Position numbers and translations under genes: made by a program
Part shown: one piece after another, positions 56,682 to 64,000 of the stretch
Numbering within the stretch: position 1 is the first letter of the stretch
Layout of the letters: each line of letters starts with the position of its first letter
Assembly: GCF_008000815.1 (NCBI RefSeq)
Contig: NZ_CP042806.1
Coordinates: 2,356,001-2,420,000 of the forward strand
Length of the DNA stretch: 64,000 nt
Direction of reading: 5' to 3'
Source: Terriglobus albidus
Lineage (GTDB): Bacteria; Acidobacteriota; Terriglobia; Terriglobales; Acidobacteriaceae
The notes under the pieces: generated by a model
Databases searched by the model: none
What the model was told of the DNA's origin: nothing
What the model saw: only the letters and a program-made list of their open reading frames with translations

Positions 56682-58859
56682 ATGGCAGAGAACCCCGCCT
56701 CAACCTTGTCCCGCTTGACGCACAGGCTTTTGCTGGTTGCCGTACTGGCTGTGGTGACTGCGACCTACGCGAACCACTTTCACAACGGCTTCCACTTCGA
56801 CGACGCTCATGCTGTTGTCGATAATCCCTCTATCCGCAGCCTTGCCAATCTGCCGCGTTTCTTTAGCGATACAACGACGTTCAGTGTATTGCCAGCAAAC
56901 CGTACGTACCGCCCGTTCGTTTCGGCATCGCTTGCTGTGGATTACGCGCTTGGCCGCGGGTATGTGCCCTTCTGGTTCCACCTCTCTACCTTTATCGTCT
57001 TCTTGCTGCAGCTTGCGGGAATGTATGCGTTGTACCTCGCCGTGCTGCGGCGGATCCGTCCTGCGGCGGAGTTTGAGACCGGTAACCGGATCGCTTCTCT
57101 TCTGGCGGTAGCCTGGTATGGGCTTCATCCCGCGATCGCGGAGACCGTTAACTACATCATTCAGCGGGGCGATATCTTCAGCACTGCCGGAGTAGTGGCG
57201 GCACTTGCCCTCTACGTGCGTTTTCCAGGGATCCGCAGGAGCGGGCTGTACTTGCTCCCGTTCGCCTTCGGACTTCTCAGCAAGCCGCCGGCCTTTGTCT
57301 TTCCATTCCTGCTGTGGCTTTATGGGGCACTCTTCGAGCCATCTCGTGAACGCAGGTTGTACCGTTCTTTCCTGGCCGCACTTCCATCGCTGGCGGTCTG
57401 CATCGTGCTACTGGTCTTCGAGTCGGCGATGACGCCGAAGAGCTATGCGCCTTCGGTCTTGTCGGCAGCAGACTACCGGATGACACAGCCGTTCGTACTG
57501 CTGCGCTATTTCGGATCGCTCTTTCTTCCGGTTCATCTCAATGTCGATACCGATCTCACAGCCTTTCACAGGTTCAATGGGAGTGCTTTCGGAGGTTTTC
57601 TCTTTGTCATCGCGATTCTTGTTGCTGCCTGGCTTACCGCGCGAAAAGAATCGACCCGGCCGATTGCGTTTGGACTTTTCTGGTTTCTGATCACCTCAGT
57701 GCCGACATCGTTCTATGTCCTGTCTGAGGTAGAGAACGATCACCGGATGTACTTCCCCTTTGTGGGGCTGGTGTTTGCGGTGGTCTGGTCGCTCTGGCTG
57801 GCATTTGAGTCTCTGCTGCAACGTGTATCGCCGCCTCAGGCCACCCGTCATGTTGCATTTGCCGGTGTCCTCGTGCTGCTCGCGGTGTATGCATTCGGGA
57901 CATATCAACGGAACAGGGTCTGGCGTACAGACGAGTCTCTCTGGAAAGATGATGTCGCGAAGAGCCCTCACAATGGGCGTGGATTGATGAACTATGGCCT
58001 TACGCAAATGGCCAAGGGCGCCTATCCTGAGGCCCTGGACTCGTTTCAGCGAGCGTTGCTCTATACGCCTAATTACTCGACGCTCGAGATCAACCTGGGC
58101 GTACTCTATGGTGTCATGTTCCAGGCGAAAGAAGCGGCGCAGCATTTCCAACGAGCGATTCAACTGGCCCCCGGCAGCGATGAGTCTCATTATTTCTATG
58201 GGCGCTGGCTCTATCAGAGTGGAGATCTGCCCTCTGCCATTCGCGAATTAGAGACCGCAACGCGCTTGAATCCATCCAGGCAGGCTGCGCAGTCGCTGCT
58301 CACGGTTGCACAGGCTACAGGCAATACGGTGAACTACTGGGTGGATGCATCGCTCTATCAGTATCGAAGCGGTAATTACGCGGCCTGCATTGCAGATGCT
58401 CAAAAAGCGTTGGATCTCAACGCCAATACGGCACCGGCGTATAACAATATCGGCGCGGCCTACGCCGCACTCCAGCAATGGGATCTCGCCATCCAGAATG
58501 AGCGCGAAGCCTTGCGCGTCGATCCTTCGTTCGCCGTGGCGAAGAACAATCTGGAAGCCTACACGCAGCAGCTTGCACAGGCTTCTCCGAAGTCGGCTGA
58601 GGATTGGTTGAATCTTTCGCTGCATGACAATCAAGCCGGCCTCTTTCAGAAGAGCATTCAGGATGCACGGGAGGCTCTCAAACTGCGACCGGATTACGCG
58701 GAGGCGTACAACAATATCGCGGCAGGGTACGAAGGGCTCCACGACTGGGACCGAGCGATTGAAGCCGCACAGAAGGCAGTGAGTCTGAAGCCTGATTTTC
58801 AGTTGGCAAAGAATAATCTCGCCTGGGCGCAGCAACAACGCAGTGTTCAGCCGCGCTGA
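56682..58859 (+). CDS. TMTC-like membrane protein with C-terminal TPR repeats
   Basis: 725 residues. The first ~410 form about ten membrane segments, starting with a luminal-type loop FHNGFHFDDAHAVVDNPSI whose paired aspartates match the DD motif of GT-C glycosyltransferases. The C-terminal ~300 residues are TPR repeats (AYNNIGAAYAALQQWDLAIQNEREAL and others). Eukaryotic TMTC proteins with this layout are O-mannosyltransferases. Bacterial members may glycosylate exported proteins (inference). The repeat PDFQLAKNNLAWAQ also occurs, nearly unchanged, in the TPR protein encoded at 59893-60681. It converges on the GT2-GtrA gene with a small overlap. Confidence 0.8.
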   Translation: MAENPASTLSRLTHRLLLVAVLAVVTATYANHFHNGFHFDDAHAVVDNPSIRSLANLPRFFSDTTTFSVLPANRTYRPFVSASLAVDYALGRGYVPFWFHLSTFIVFLLQLAGMYALYLAVLRRIRPAAEFETGNRIASLLAVAWYGLHPAIAETVNYIIQRGDIFSTAGVVAALALYVRFPGIRRSGLYLLPFAFGLLSKPPAFVFPFLLWLYGALFEPSRERRLYRSFLAALPSLAVCIVLLVFESAMTPKSYAPSVLSAADYRMTQPFVLLRYFGSLFLPVHLNVDTDLTAFHRFNGSAFGGFLFVIAILVAAWLTARKESTRPIAFGLFWFLITSVPTSFYVLSEVENDHRMYFPFVGLVFAVVWSLWLAFESLLQRVSPPQATRHVAFAGVLVLLAVYAFGTYQRNRVWRTDESLWKDDVAKSPHNGRGLMNYGLTQMAKGAYPEALDSFQRALLYTPNYSTLEINLGVLYGVMFQAKEAAQHFQRAIQLAPGSDESHYFYGRWLYQSGDLPSAIRELETATRLNPSRQAAQSLLTVAQATGNTVNYWVDASLYQYRSGNYAACIADAQKALDLNANTAPAYNNIGAAYAALQQWDLAIQNEREALRVDPSFAVAKNNLEAYTQQLAQASPKSAEDWLNLSLHDNQAGLFQKSIQDAREALKLRPDYAEAYNNIAAGYEGLHDWDRAIEAAQKAVSLKPDFQLAKNNLAWAQQQRSVQPR

Positions 58860-59896
58860 TCGCTACCAAAGACAAGCAGCCGCTGTGCCGAGAAGCTCAG
58901 TAGAAAGAGCACGCTCTCGACAAGGATCTTGGTGAGGACGACGTTCCAGCCAAATCCCTCAGAGAGTCTACGAATACCTCCATACGAGATGGCCGCTAGC
59001 AGAATCGCCAGAAGATAGTAGCGCCATAGAGTCGAGGCGACTGATCGATGGCTGTGGAAGACCAGCTTCCGGTTCAACGCAAAGTTGACGAGAGAGCTCA
59101 GCCGCCCGGCGATCATGGCGGCGAGTACGTTGTGCGTCAACCAGAAAGCGAAGGTAAAGAACACCAGATCGAGACCCGCTGAGATCAGCGACGATGCGAA
59201 GAAGCGCAGCAGCACAAAATAGATGCGCATCGAATCGCGAAGAGGCTGAAAGCTGGATGAGCGATTTCCTTCGATGTAGATGGTTTGAATCGGGATTTCT
59301 ACGGGGTAAATACCCTTCGCGCTCAGGTGAGCGAGGACCGTCATCTCGTATTCATAACGTTCTCCCGGAAGAGCCAGAAGCTCGGGGAGCAGGGCCGAGG
59401 AAAAGGCACGTAGTCCGGTCTGTGTATCGGTGACTTTGTGTCCGCTGAAAAAATGAAAGACGATCCGGGTCAATCTATTGCCCAATCGGCTGCGAAGCGG
59501 AACATCGCCGGAAAAGGCGCGGCAGCCTAAGACAACTGTTCGTGGACGAGTGCCCAAGGCTTCTGCGACGCGCACAATGTCGCTTACCGCATGCTGGCCA
59601 TCTGCATCGGCGGTTATCAGACCGGAGAAGCCGGTCAGCTTGTCGAGAAAGAAGTTGATGCCCGTCTTGAGGGCTCGCCCTTTGCCGAGATTGACGGCGT
59701 GCCGCAGGAGATGAACCCTAGGAATCTGTTGCAGCGCAGCGAAGGCCGGATGGTCGGTGGCCGACATGCCGTCGTCGACGACAATAATCGCCCCAAATCC
59801 CGCCTCACTGAGTTCGTGAATCATGGGGGCAAGACCAGGCTCCAGCCGACGCACGGGTACAAGGACAGCCATCTGTGCAAGACCAGCCGCTGTCAT
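58847..59896 (-). CDS. GT2 glycosyltransferase fused to GtrA membrane domain
   Basis: 349 residues. The N-terminal ~220 residues are a DPM-synthase-like GT2 domain: VLVPVRRLEPGLAPMIHEL, VDDGMS, and the TADADGQH metal site. The C-terminal ~120 residues have four hydrophobic segments of the GtrA family, with NFALNRKLVF. Such fusions transfer a sugar to a polyprenyl phosphate and may flip it for use by GT-C enzymes, and two GT-C-like proteins are encoded next to it. The start overlaps the stop of the TPR gene by four bases. Confidence 0.88.
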   Translation of the reverse strand: MTAAGLAQMAVLVPVRRLEPGLAPMIHELSEAGFGAIIVVDDGMSATDHPAFAALQQIPRVHLLRHAVNLGKGRALKTGINFFLDKLTGFSGLITADADGQHAVSDIVRVAEALGTRPRTVVLGCRAFSGDVPLRSRLGNRLTRIVFHFFSGHKVTDTQTGLRAFSSALLPELLALPGERYEYEMTVLAHLSAKGIYPVEIPIQTIYIEGNRSSSFQPLRDSMRIYFVLLRFFASSLISAGLDLVFFTFAFWLTHNVLAAMIAGRLSSLVNFALNRKLVFHSHRSVASTLWRYYLLAILLAAISYGGIRRLSEGFGWNVVLTKILVESVLFLLSFSAQRLLVFGSDQRG

Positions 59897-60681
59897 TTGG
59901 TCTCGGGCTTCCTCGGTGCGGGCATCTGCCGTTGTTTCGCAATCTCCTCATTTGCCCATGCGATGTTGTTCTGTGCGAGGGCGAGGGTGGGGTTCAATTG
60001 CAGCGCCTTCCTGAACCAGTCCAACGCCTGTTGTGGGTCGTGTTGGAACATGTAGGCCGTACCGATATTGTTTGCCGCCAGCGCACCCTGTGCATCATGC
60101 GGAGGAACCCGCCGCCATGCTGCGATGGCCTGAGCGTAATCGCCGAGATGGAGGAAGTTGAGGCCTTCATCGAGATAGAAGGCTGAATCTCTTTTGGCGG
60201 GTGCGGTCCGCTCCTGATCGGCCAGAATCTTTTGCGTTTTAAGGACCTCACCTTGGGCCCACGCGAGATTGTTGCGGGCCAACTGGAAGTCAGGTTGTAT
60301 GGCGAGCGCTTTTGCGCAGTCCTGGATGGCAATGTTGTAAGACATCAGCATCGTATTGGCGGCGCAAAGATTGTTCCAGGCGACGGCATTCCGCGGTTCT
60401 GATGCGACAACTTCTTCCAGAAGGGGAACGGCCTTGCCGGGCTGATTGGCCTGGATCAGGTGAAGGGCTTGGTCGATGCGGGTCGCGATGGATTCTGACA
60501 CCGGATTCGGCGAGGCGCCTTTCGCGGCAGAACGAGGTTCCTGAGTCGAGGCCTGGGCCCGGTCCGGGAAGAGGTAATAGCCGGTGAGGTAGTATGCCGG
60601 CCATACGAGTAAGACAGCGGCCACGGCGAGAGCACGCAGCCGCTCTGACTTCCACGAATCGAATTTACCGGCTGTGCTCAT
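59893..60681 (-). CDS. Membrane-anchored TPR protein
   Basis: 262 residues from the ATG at 60681; an upstream in-frame ATG at 60744 overlaps the preceding gene. One membrane segment (ALAVAAVLLVWPAYYLTGYYL) is followed by TPR repeats with AWNNLCAANTMLMSYNIAIQDC and LAANNIGTAYMFQHDPQQALDWF. It probably acts as a scaffold for the adjacent glycosyltransferases. It shares a near-identical TPR helix pair with the TMTC-like protein, which suggests a common partner or a past duplication. Confidence 0.75.
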   Translation of the reverse strand: MSTAGKFDSWKSERLRALAVAAVLLVWPAYYLTGYYLFPDRAQASTQEPRSAAKGASPNPVSESIATRIDQALHLIQANQPGKAVPLLEEVVASEPRNAVAWNNLCAANTMLMSYNIAIQDCAKALAIQPDFQLARNNLAWAQGEVLKTQKILADQERTAPAKRDSAFYLDEGLNFLHLGDYAQAIAAWRRVPPHDAQGALAANNIGTAYMFQHDPQQALDWFRKALQLNPTLALAQNNIAWANEEIAKQRQMPAPRKPETK

Positions 60682-60703
60682 ATTCCGAGAGACCTTGTAA
60701 TCC

Positions 60704-62056
60704 TTATCTTGGATTGGAAGAGGAAGGCTGAGCCGGAGGCTCACCGAGAACCGGTCTTAGCGCGAGGTCCTGCATGCCTGTATTAAGCAGATAGTCGCGG
60801 CCGAAGTTCACATCGCGTAATGCCGCTACTCCAAGTACGACGCTGAGGATCGTCCATGCAAACAGTCCGCCGAGTGGACGCATGACGCGATGAAGTTGGA
60901 CGGTGAACCAACCGCATCCTGCCCCCGCAAGCATGCACAGCGAGGAGTAAATGGGAGCGGTGTACCGCAGGTTCATCCGTTCGGAGACGATCTGTACCAG
61001 GAGCAGCACGATGCAGTATCCAGCGAGCGCCAACGGCAAACCTGCCGCGCTTAGACTGCGAGCTCCGAAGGAACGATAGATTGCAATGACCATTCCTGCG
61101 AGTGCGCCGATCGCCACCAGCGGGCAGACTCGAACAATGGCTGCGGGCAACATCCAGGCTGGGCCCACGCTATAGGTTTGGTCGTATACATTCATGGCGG
61201 AGACGTTCTCTGCAATCCGCTGAAGGGCCACATATTTACCCAGGCCGCCGAAAATCGATGCCAGGATGGCTGCCGTGATCAAAATTGCCGCACCCAAGCT
61301 TACCGCGGCTCCAACAGCTGTAGCACGATCTTTTCGTAGAATCGCGGCTCCGAACAGACCTGCGGTGCACAGCAGGAAGGCGACTCCGATATTCTCTTTG
61401 GTCGTGAGAGATAGTACGCCGGCAATCGTAAAGACGAGGTACGCACCCAGGCGCGCCACGCCACGTAATCTCGGGAGCTCCATTGCCAAGACGATCAGAG
61501 CCGTTGCAAGCAGTGAGATGACGGCTTCCTGCCAGGCTCGCCGCCCGGTCATCAGCTCGAATGGAAGAACAGCATCCAGCAAAACTGTAATCGCTGCTGC
61601 TGTGCGTGCGAGGTGGCGGCGCGCAGCGAAGGCTACGAGGATCAGCGTTGCAATGTTCGCAACCAGTGAGAGCTGTGCCCCGGCGAGGACCGTCCGATTT
61701 CCGGTGATCTCCATATATCCCGCGAGGATTCCGAGGTATCCAACACGCACCGGTGACGGAGCCACGCCGACTTCCATCGGGTTGCGGACGAGTTCGTCGC
61801 CGAGCGTGCGAAGGCCGGAGACACCTTGTTCCAGAAGGACGTTTGCCTGTCGCGTATAGGTTCTTTCGTCAGGGCTGCGAGCGATTTCGGGCTCAAAAAA
61901 AGAAAGGCGAAGCAGGATTCCGGCACATGCGCTGATGAAGATCAGCCAGCCGGTAATGGATGAGATCTTTGCGTCCCGATCATCGGCATGAACCTCGGCG
62001 GCCGGAGCTGCCTGCAACGGCCCGGAGGGGGAACGCTGGCTCTTGTCGATAGGCAT
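60704..62056 (-). CDS. GT39/ArnT-like integral membrane glycosyltransferase
   Basis: 450 residues. The first membrane segment is followed by the loop SFFEPEIARSPDERTYTRQA with acidic residues in the GT-C position. About ten further hydrophobic segments follow (for example GVLSLTTKENIGVAFLL and MNLRYTAPIYSSLCMLAG). GT39/ArnT-type enzymes use polyprenyl-phosphate sugars, which the GT2-GtrA protein in the same unit could supply. It is the first gene of the three-gene minus-strand unit. Confidence 0.75.
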   Translation of the reverse strand: MPIDKSQRSPSGPLQAAPAAEVHADDRDAKISSITGWLIFISACAGILLRLSFFEPEIARSPDERTYTRQANVLLEQGVSGLRTLGDELVRNPMEVGVAPSPVRVGYLGILAGYMEITGNRTVLAGAQLSLVANIATLILVAFAARRHLARTAAAITVLLDAVLPFELMTGRRAWQEAVISLLATALIVLAMELPRLRGVARLGAYLVFTIAGVLSLTTKENIGVAFLLCTAGLFGAAILRKDRATAVGAAVSLGAAILITAAILASIFGGLGKYVALQRIAENVSAMNVYDQTYSVGPAWMLPAAIVRVCPLVAIGALAGMVIAIYRSFGARSLSAAGLPLALAGYCIVLLLVQIVSERMNLRYTAPIYSSLCMLAGAGCGWFTVQLHRVMRPLGGLFAWTILSVVLGVAALRDVNFGRDYLLNTGMQDLALRPVLGEPPAQPSSSNPR

Positions 62057-62102
62057 CGTGCGGTGTGCAGCCTCTGGCCCTGGAGTCGAATACGTCAGCC
62101 AT

Positions 62103-62254
62103 TAGAGCATTTCTCCTAATACTGTAGCTTTGGAAAAGCTGCGAATGCCGTTTTCTTTGCGGAAAACGATGCAGGCAGCCAAAACTTCACCCCAGCGAAA
62201 CCGTTCGCTGGGGACCCCGACACTCCGCTCTACGCCATTAGGAGAAATGCTCTA
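62103..62254 (+). repeat. Palindromic element, copy D (diverged, with nested hairpin)
   Basis: 152 bp with an 18-bp terminal inverted repeat TAGAGCATTTCTCCTAAT and its complement. The central region still has CGTTTTC/GAAAACG arms. A CACCCCAGCGAA..TTCGCTGGGGACCCCGA hairpin (62187-62220) lies inside it, off centre. The ends keep the GCATTT core but the inner end bases differ from copies A-C and change together. Confidence 0.8.
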
Positions 62255-62301
62255 TCGCTCAGTCTCGGGGAATTCTCTCGATGCGGCTGGAGAATGCATC
62301 G

Positions 62302-63354
62302 TTATGATCTTGCTTCTCTGGGGAATGCCTTGTTGATAGCGGCGAGTTGATCGAGAAAGACATCACGAATCGTCCCGTCGAGCTCTACCGGGACATCCCA
62401 GGTGACGGAGCCGCCGGCGTTCAGGAGATTTCCGGTAAAGGAAACCACCTGTTCGGCGGTGAAGCGAGGTGCGCCGGAGCCCCATTTCTCGCCGAGGAAG
62501 CTGAGCATGTGGAGCTGTGTTCCATCGACCTGCCCCTTTTCAGCTCGGCGGATGGCGGCAAGTTCCGGCTTATCGATCTCACCTGCCGTGAAATCTTCTT
62601 CAGGCGTTACCGATAGAAAGCGATAGAGCACGCCGGGATTGAATGCAATGCATGAAGCAGAGTTTCCGGCCCGGGCCGCTGCTGCGAAGCTGGCGAAGTT
62701 AGGTGCATCTGCGCCCCGATACATCGTATTTGCAAAGTAGCAACCATCAAACCACCAGCCAGTGACCTTCTGTCCCCACCGGTGAGACCACTCCTCAATG
62801 ATCTGCTGCCACTTGCGCTGAAAGTTCTTGTTCACATGAGGTCCGTTTGCCCACTCCAGAGCCGTAACGGCTGACTTGTCTTGTGCCGGTGCGCCAGAAG
62901 GCAGGTAAACCATCAGCTTGATATCGTGCCGGCTGAGCGGCTCATAAAGATCGGCTACCAGATCGCGATGCGAGCACTTGCTGGGATTGTTGCCGACAAC
63001 CCTGTCATAGGCGGCGTTGGGCGAGAGATAGTAGCCGGAGTTCTGGCCGATGCTGATCTGATAGTGTCCTGCGCCAACGGAGTTGAGGCGTTTTGCCATG
63101 GCCTCCACGTCGAACCCATTTACCAGCTTGTTCCAGAGCTCGACGGTCATCTCAAGCTTATGATCGCGCGCCTGCCAGTCTGAGAGATAGTGCGTCATCA
63201 CTCCCCAGCGGTAACGCTGGTCCTGCATCCATGCAGCCCGGCCGGTGAGAGGTGCAACTTCTTTTTGTGCCGGCTGTGAGGCATGGAGCGACATTGATCC
63301 TGCGGCAAGGGCGGCACTGCCGCCTAAGAGGAAGTTGCGGCGCGTGAGGACCAT
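62302..63354 (-). CDS. Tat-exported alpha-L-fucosidase-like glycosidase
   Basis: 350 residues. LTRRNFLLGGSAALAAGSM is a twin-arginine signal. The barrel begins YRWGVMTHYLSDWQ, and GHYQISIGQNSGYYLSP and VTGWWFDGCYFANTMY follow; the last holds an aspartate in the position of the GH29 nucleophile. It resembles GH29-type barrels but is shorter, without the usual C-terminal sandwich. It is divergent from a canonical GH29 gene. Fucose removal is plausible but not proven. Confidence 0.65.
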   Translation of the reverse strand: MVLTRRNFLLGGSAALAAGSMSLHASQPAQKEVAPLTGRAAWMQDQRYRWGVMTHYLSDWQARDHKLEMTVELWNKLVNGFDVEAMAKRLNSVGAGHYQISIGQNSGYYLSPNAAYDRVVGNNPSKCSHRDLVADLYEPLSRHDIKLMVYLPSGAPAQDKSAVTALEWANGPHVNKNFQRKWQQIIEEWSHRWGQKVTGWWFDGCYFANTMYRGADAPNFASFAAAARAGNSASCIAFNPGVLYRFLSVTPEEDFTAGEIDKPELAAIRRAEKGQVDGTQLHMLSFLGEKWGSGAPRFTAEQVVSFTGNLLNAGGSVTWDVPVELDGTIRDVFLDQLAAINKAFPREARS

Positions 63355-63437
63355 CCTGCTCCTTTGCGGACGTTATGAAACAACGCCAGTGAACTGACCC
63401 ACTATGGACTCCGTATGGACCGCCAGTCAATCCTCCT

Positions 63438-63464
63438 GTGAAAAATATATTTCACAAGTGAAAT
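63438..63464. promoter_or_regulatory. GTGAAA/TTTCAC dyad between divergent fucosidase-type genes
   Basis: GTGAAA-AATATA-TTTCAC (63438-63455) followed by a third half-site GTGAAAT at 63458-63464. It lies between the divergent starts, where an operator shared by both genes would sit. The binding protein is unknown. Confidence 0.45.
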
Positions 63465-63510
63465 TAAAGCGTGTTAGGCTGTGTGCGCTCAGAAGAGTAA
63501 GGAGTTGTGT

Positions 63511-64000
63511 GTGCGCATGATGCTCAGCGTTCGAGGTGCTATGGGTATGAGAGGTTTTGTCCGGTCTGTCTGCTGTTCGTCCGCCATGGTTTTGGCGCTG
63601 CACGCTGTGGGGTACGCGCAACACTTGACGCCGGATGAAGCGCAGAGGCAACTGGACACAGGCAATGAGCCGATGAAGGTCGGCGATGCCGCGCCCAAGG
63701 ATGCTGCTGCCGTCAAAGATGCGACTTCAGGTTGGTATGCGGCCTCCTTGAAGACGCGGGATCAGCGCCTGGAATGGTGGAGGGAAGCCCGGTTTGGCTG
63801 CTTTGTCCACTGGGGGGCATACTCCGTGCTGGGGGGAGAGTGGAAGGACCGTCCGAATCCTGGATATGCCGAGCACATCATGCGGGTAAACCGTATTCCG
63901 GTGGAGACCTACAAAAACGAGGTCGCGGCCAAATTTCATCCGGATGCGTATGACGCAAAGTCTTGGGTACGGCAGATGAAGGCTGCCGGCATGCAATACG
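63511..64000 (+). CDS. GH29 alpha-L-fucosidase, N-terminal part (cut by window edge)
   Basis: About 163 residues are visible. The GTG at 63511 has AAGGAG six bases upstream; ATGs at 63517 and 63541 are alternatives. A signal peptide ends near VGYAQH. After a ~60-residue linker the GH29 opening appears: LEWWREARFGCFVHWGAYSVLGGEW, followed by YAEHIMRVNRIPVETY and FHPDAYDAKSWVRQMKAAGM. GH29 enzymes release alpha-L-fucose by retention; the nucleophile lies beyond the window. It is divergent from the fucosidase-like Tat protein gene. Confidence 0.88.
   Translation, partial: MRMMLSVRGAMGMRGFVRSVCCSSAMVLALHAVGYAQHLTPDEAQRQLDTGNEPMKVGDAAPKDAAAVKDATSGWYAASLKTRDQRLEWWREARFGCFVHWGAYSVLGGEWKDRPNPGYAEHIMRVNRIPVETYKNEVAAKFHPDAYDAKSWVRQMKAAGMQY

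Overview
The window looks like a chromosomal segment of a soil acidobacterium, probably of the Terriglobus/Granulicella/Edaphobacter group. The basis is a large Oar-like TonB-dependent receptor with an N-terminal carboxypeptidase-regulatory domain, many secreted or Tat-exported glycoside hydrolases, a TMTC-like TPR membrane protein, and intergenic spaces full of small hairpin repeats. No rRNA, tRNA, CRISPR array, prophage or intact transposase was recognised. The organism call is inference from gene content.

Layout. 1-4 kb: the tail of a HerA/DptH-like ATPase and a NERD-nuclease/helicase fusion (possible edge of a defence island), flanking a PD40 gene broken by two copies of a ~114-bp palindromic element. 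4-10 kb: a secreted hypothetical protein, a class 3 lipase and a FliB-like protein, separated by arrays of short hairpins and a 149-bp MITE. 8.8-18.4 kb: a SorC-type regulator and a seven-gene minus-strand operon (split transketolase, FGGY kinase, sugar ABC transporter, fucose/arabinose-isomerase-like protein) that fits the transketolase route for D-apiose. 18.5-26.7 kb: a plus-strand phosphodiesterase-glpP operon converging on a minus-strand MFS transporter/two FGGY kinases/phosphatase/dehydrogenase operon. Both operons start with the same promoter, conserved leader sequence and intrinsic terminator, which suggests one GlpP-type antitermination regulon. 26.7-29.7 kb: an exported SAM hydroxide adenosyltransferase-like protein, then an overlapping L-galactose dehydrogenase-like/zinc dehydrogenase pair.

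29.7-55 kb is a polysaccharide-utilisation region: an (alpha/alpha)6 glycosidase, GH43, an 890-residue glycosidase of uncertain family, an apiosidase-like protein (DUF5060/DUF4038), the TonB receptor, GH95, GH79-like, GH30-like, GH28, a frameshifted sugar-isomerase-like gene, a GH141-like beta-helix protein, GH31 and a GPH symporter, followed by a PhyH dioxygenase and an AraC regulator. 56.6-62 kb carries membrane glycosyltransferase and TPR genes. 62.3 kb to the end holds an alpha-L-fucosidase-like protein divergent from a truncated GH29.

How the parts may work together (inference): the extracellular enzymes look suited to a complex pectin such as rhamnogalacturonan II, possibly with xyloglucan. 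The intracellular operons would use the rarer sugars released: apiose through kinase plus transketolase, L-galactose or L-fucose through the two dehydrogenases, and alpha-xylosides through the GPH symporter and GH31. The most unusual non-coding features are the shared leader element of the glpP-linked operons, the GCATTTTCCC palindromic element family, and the covarying hairpin arrays.
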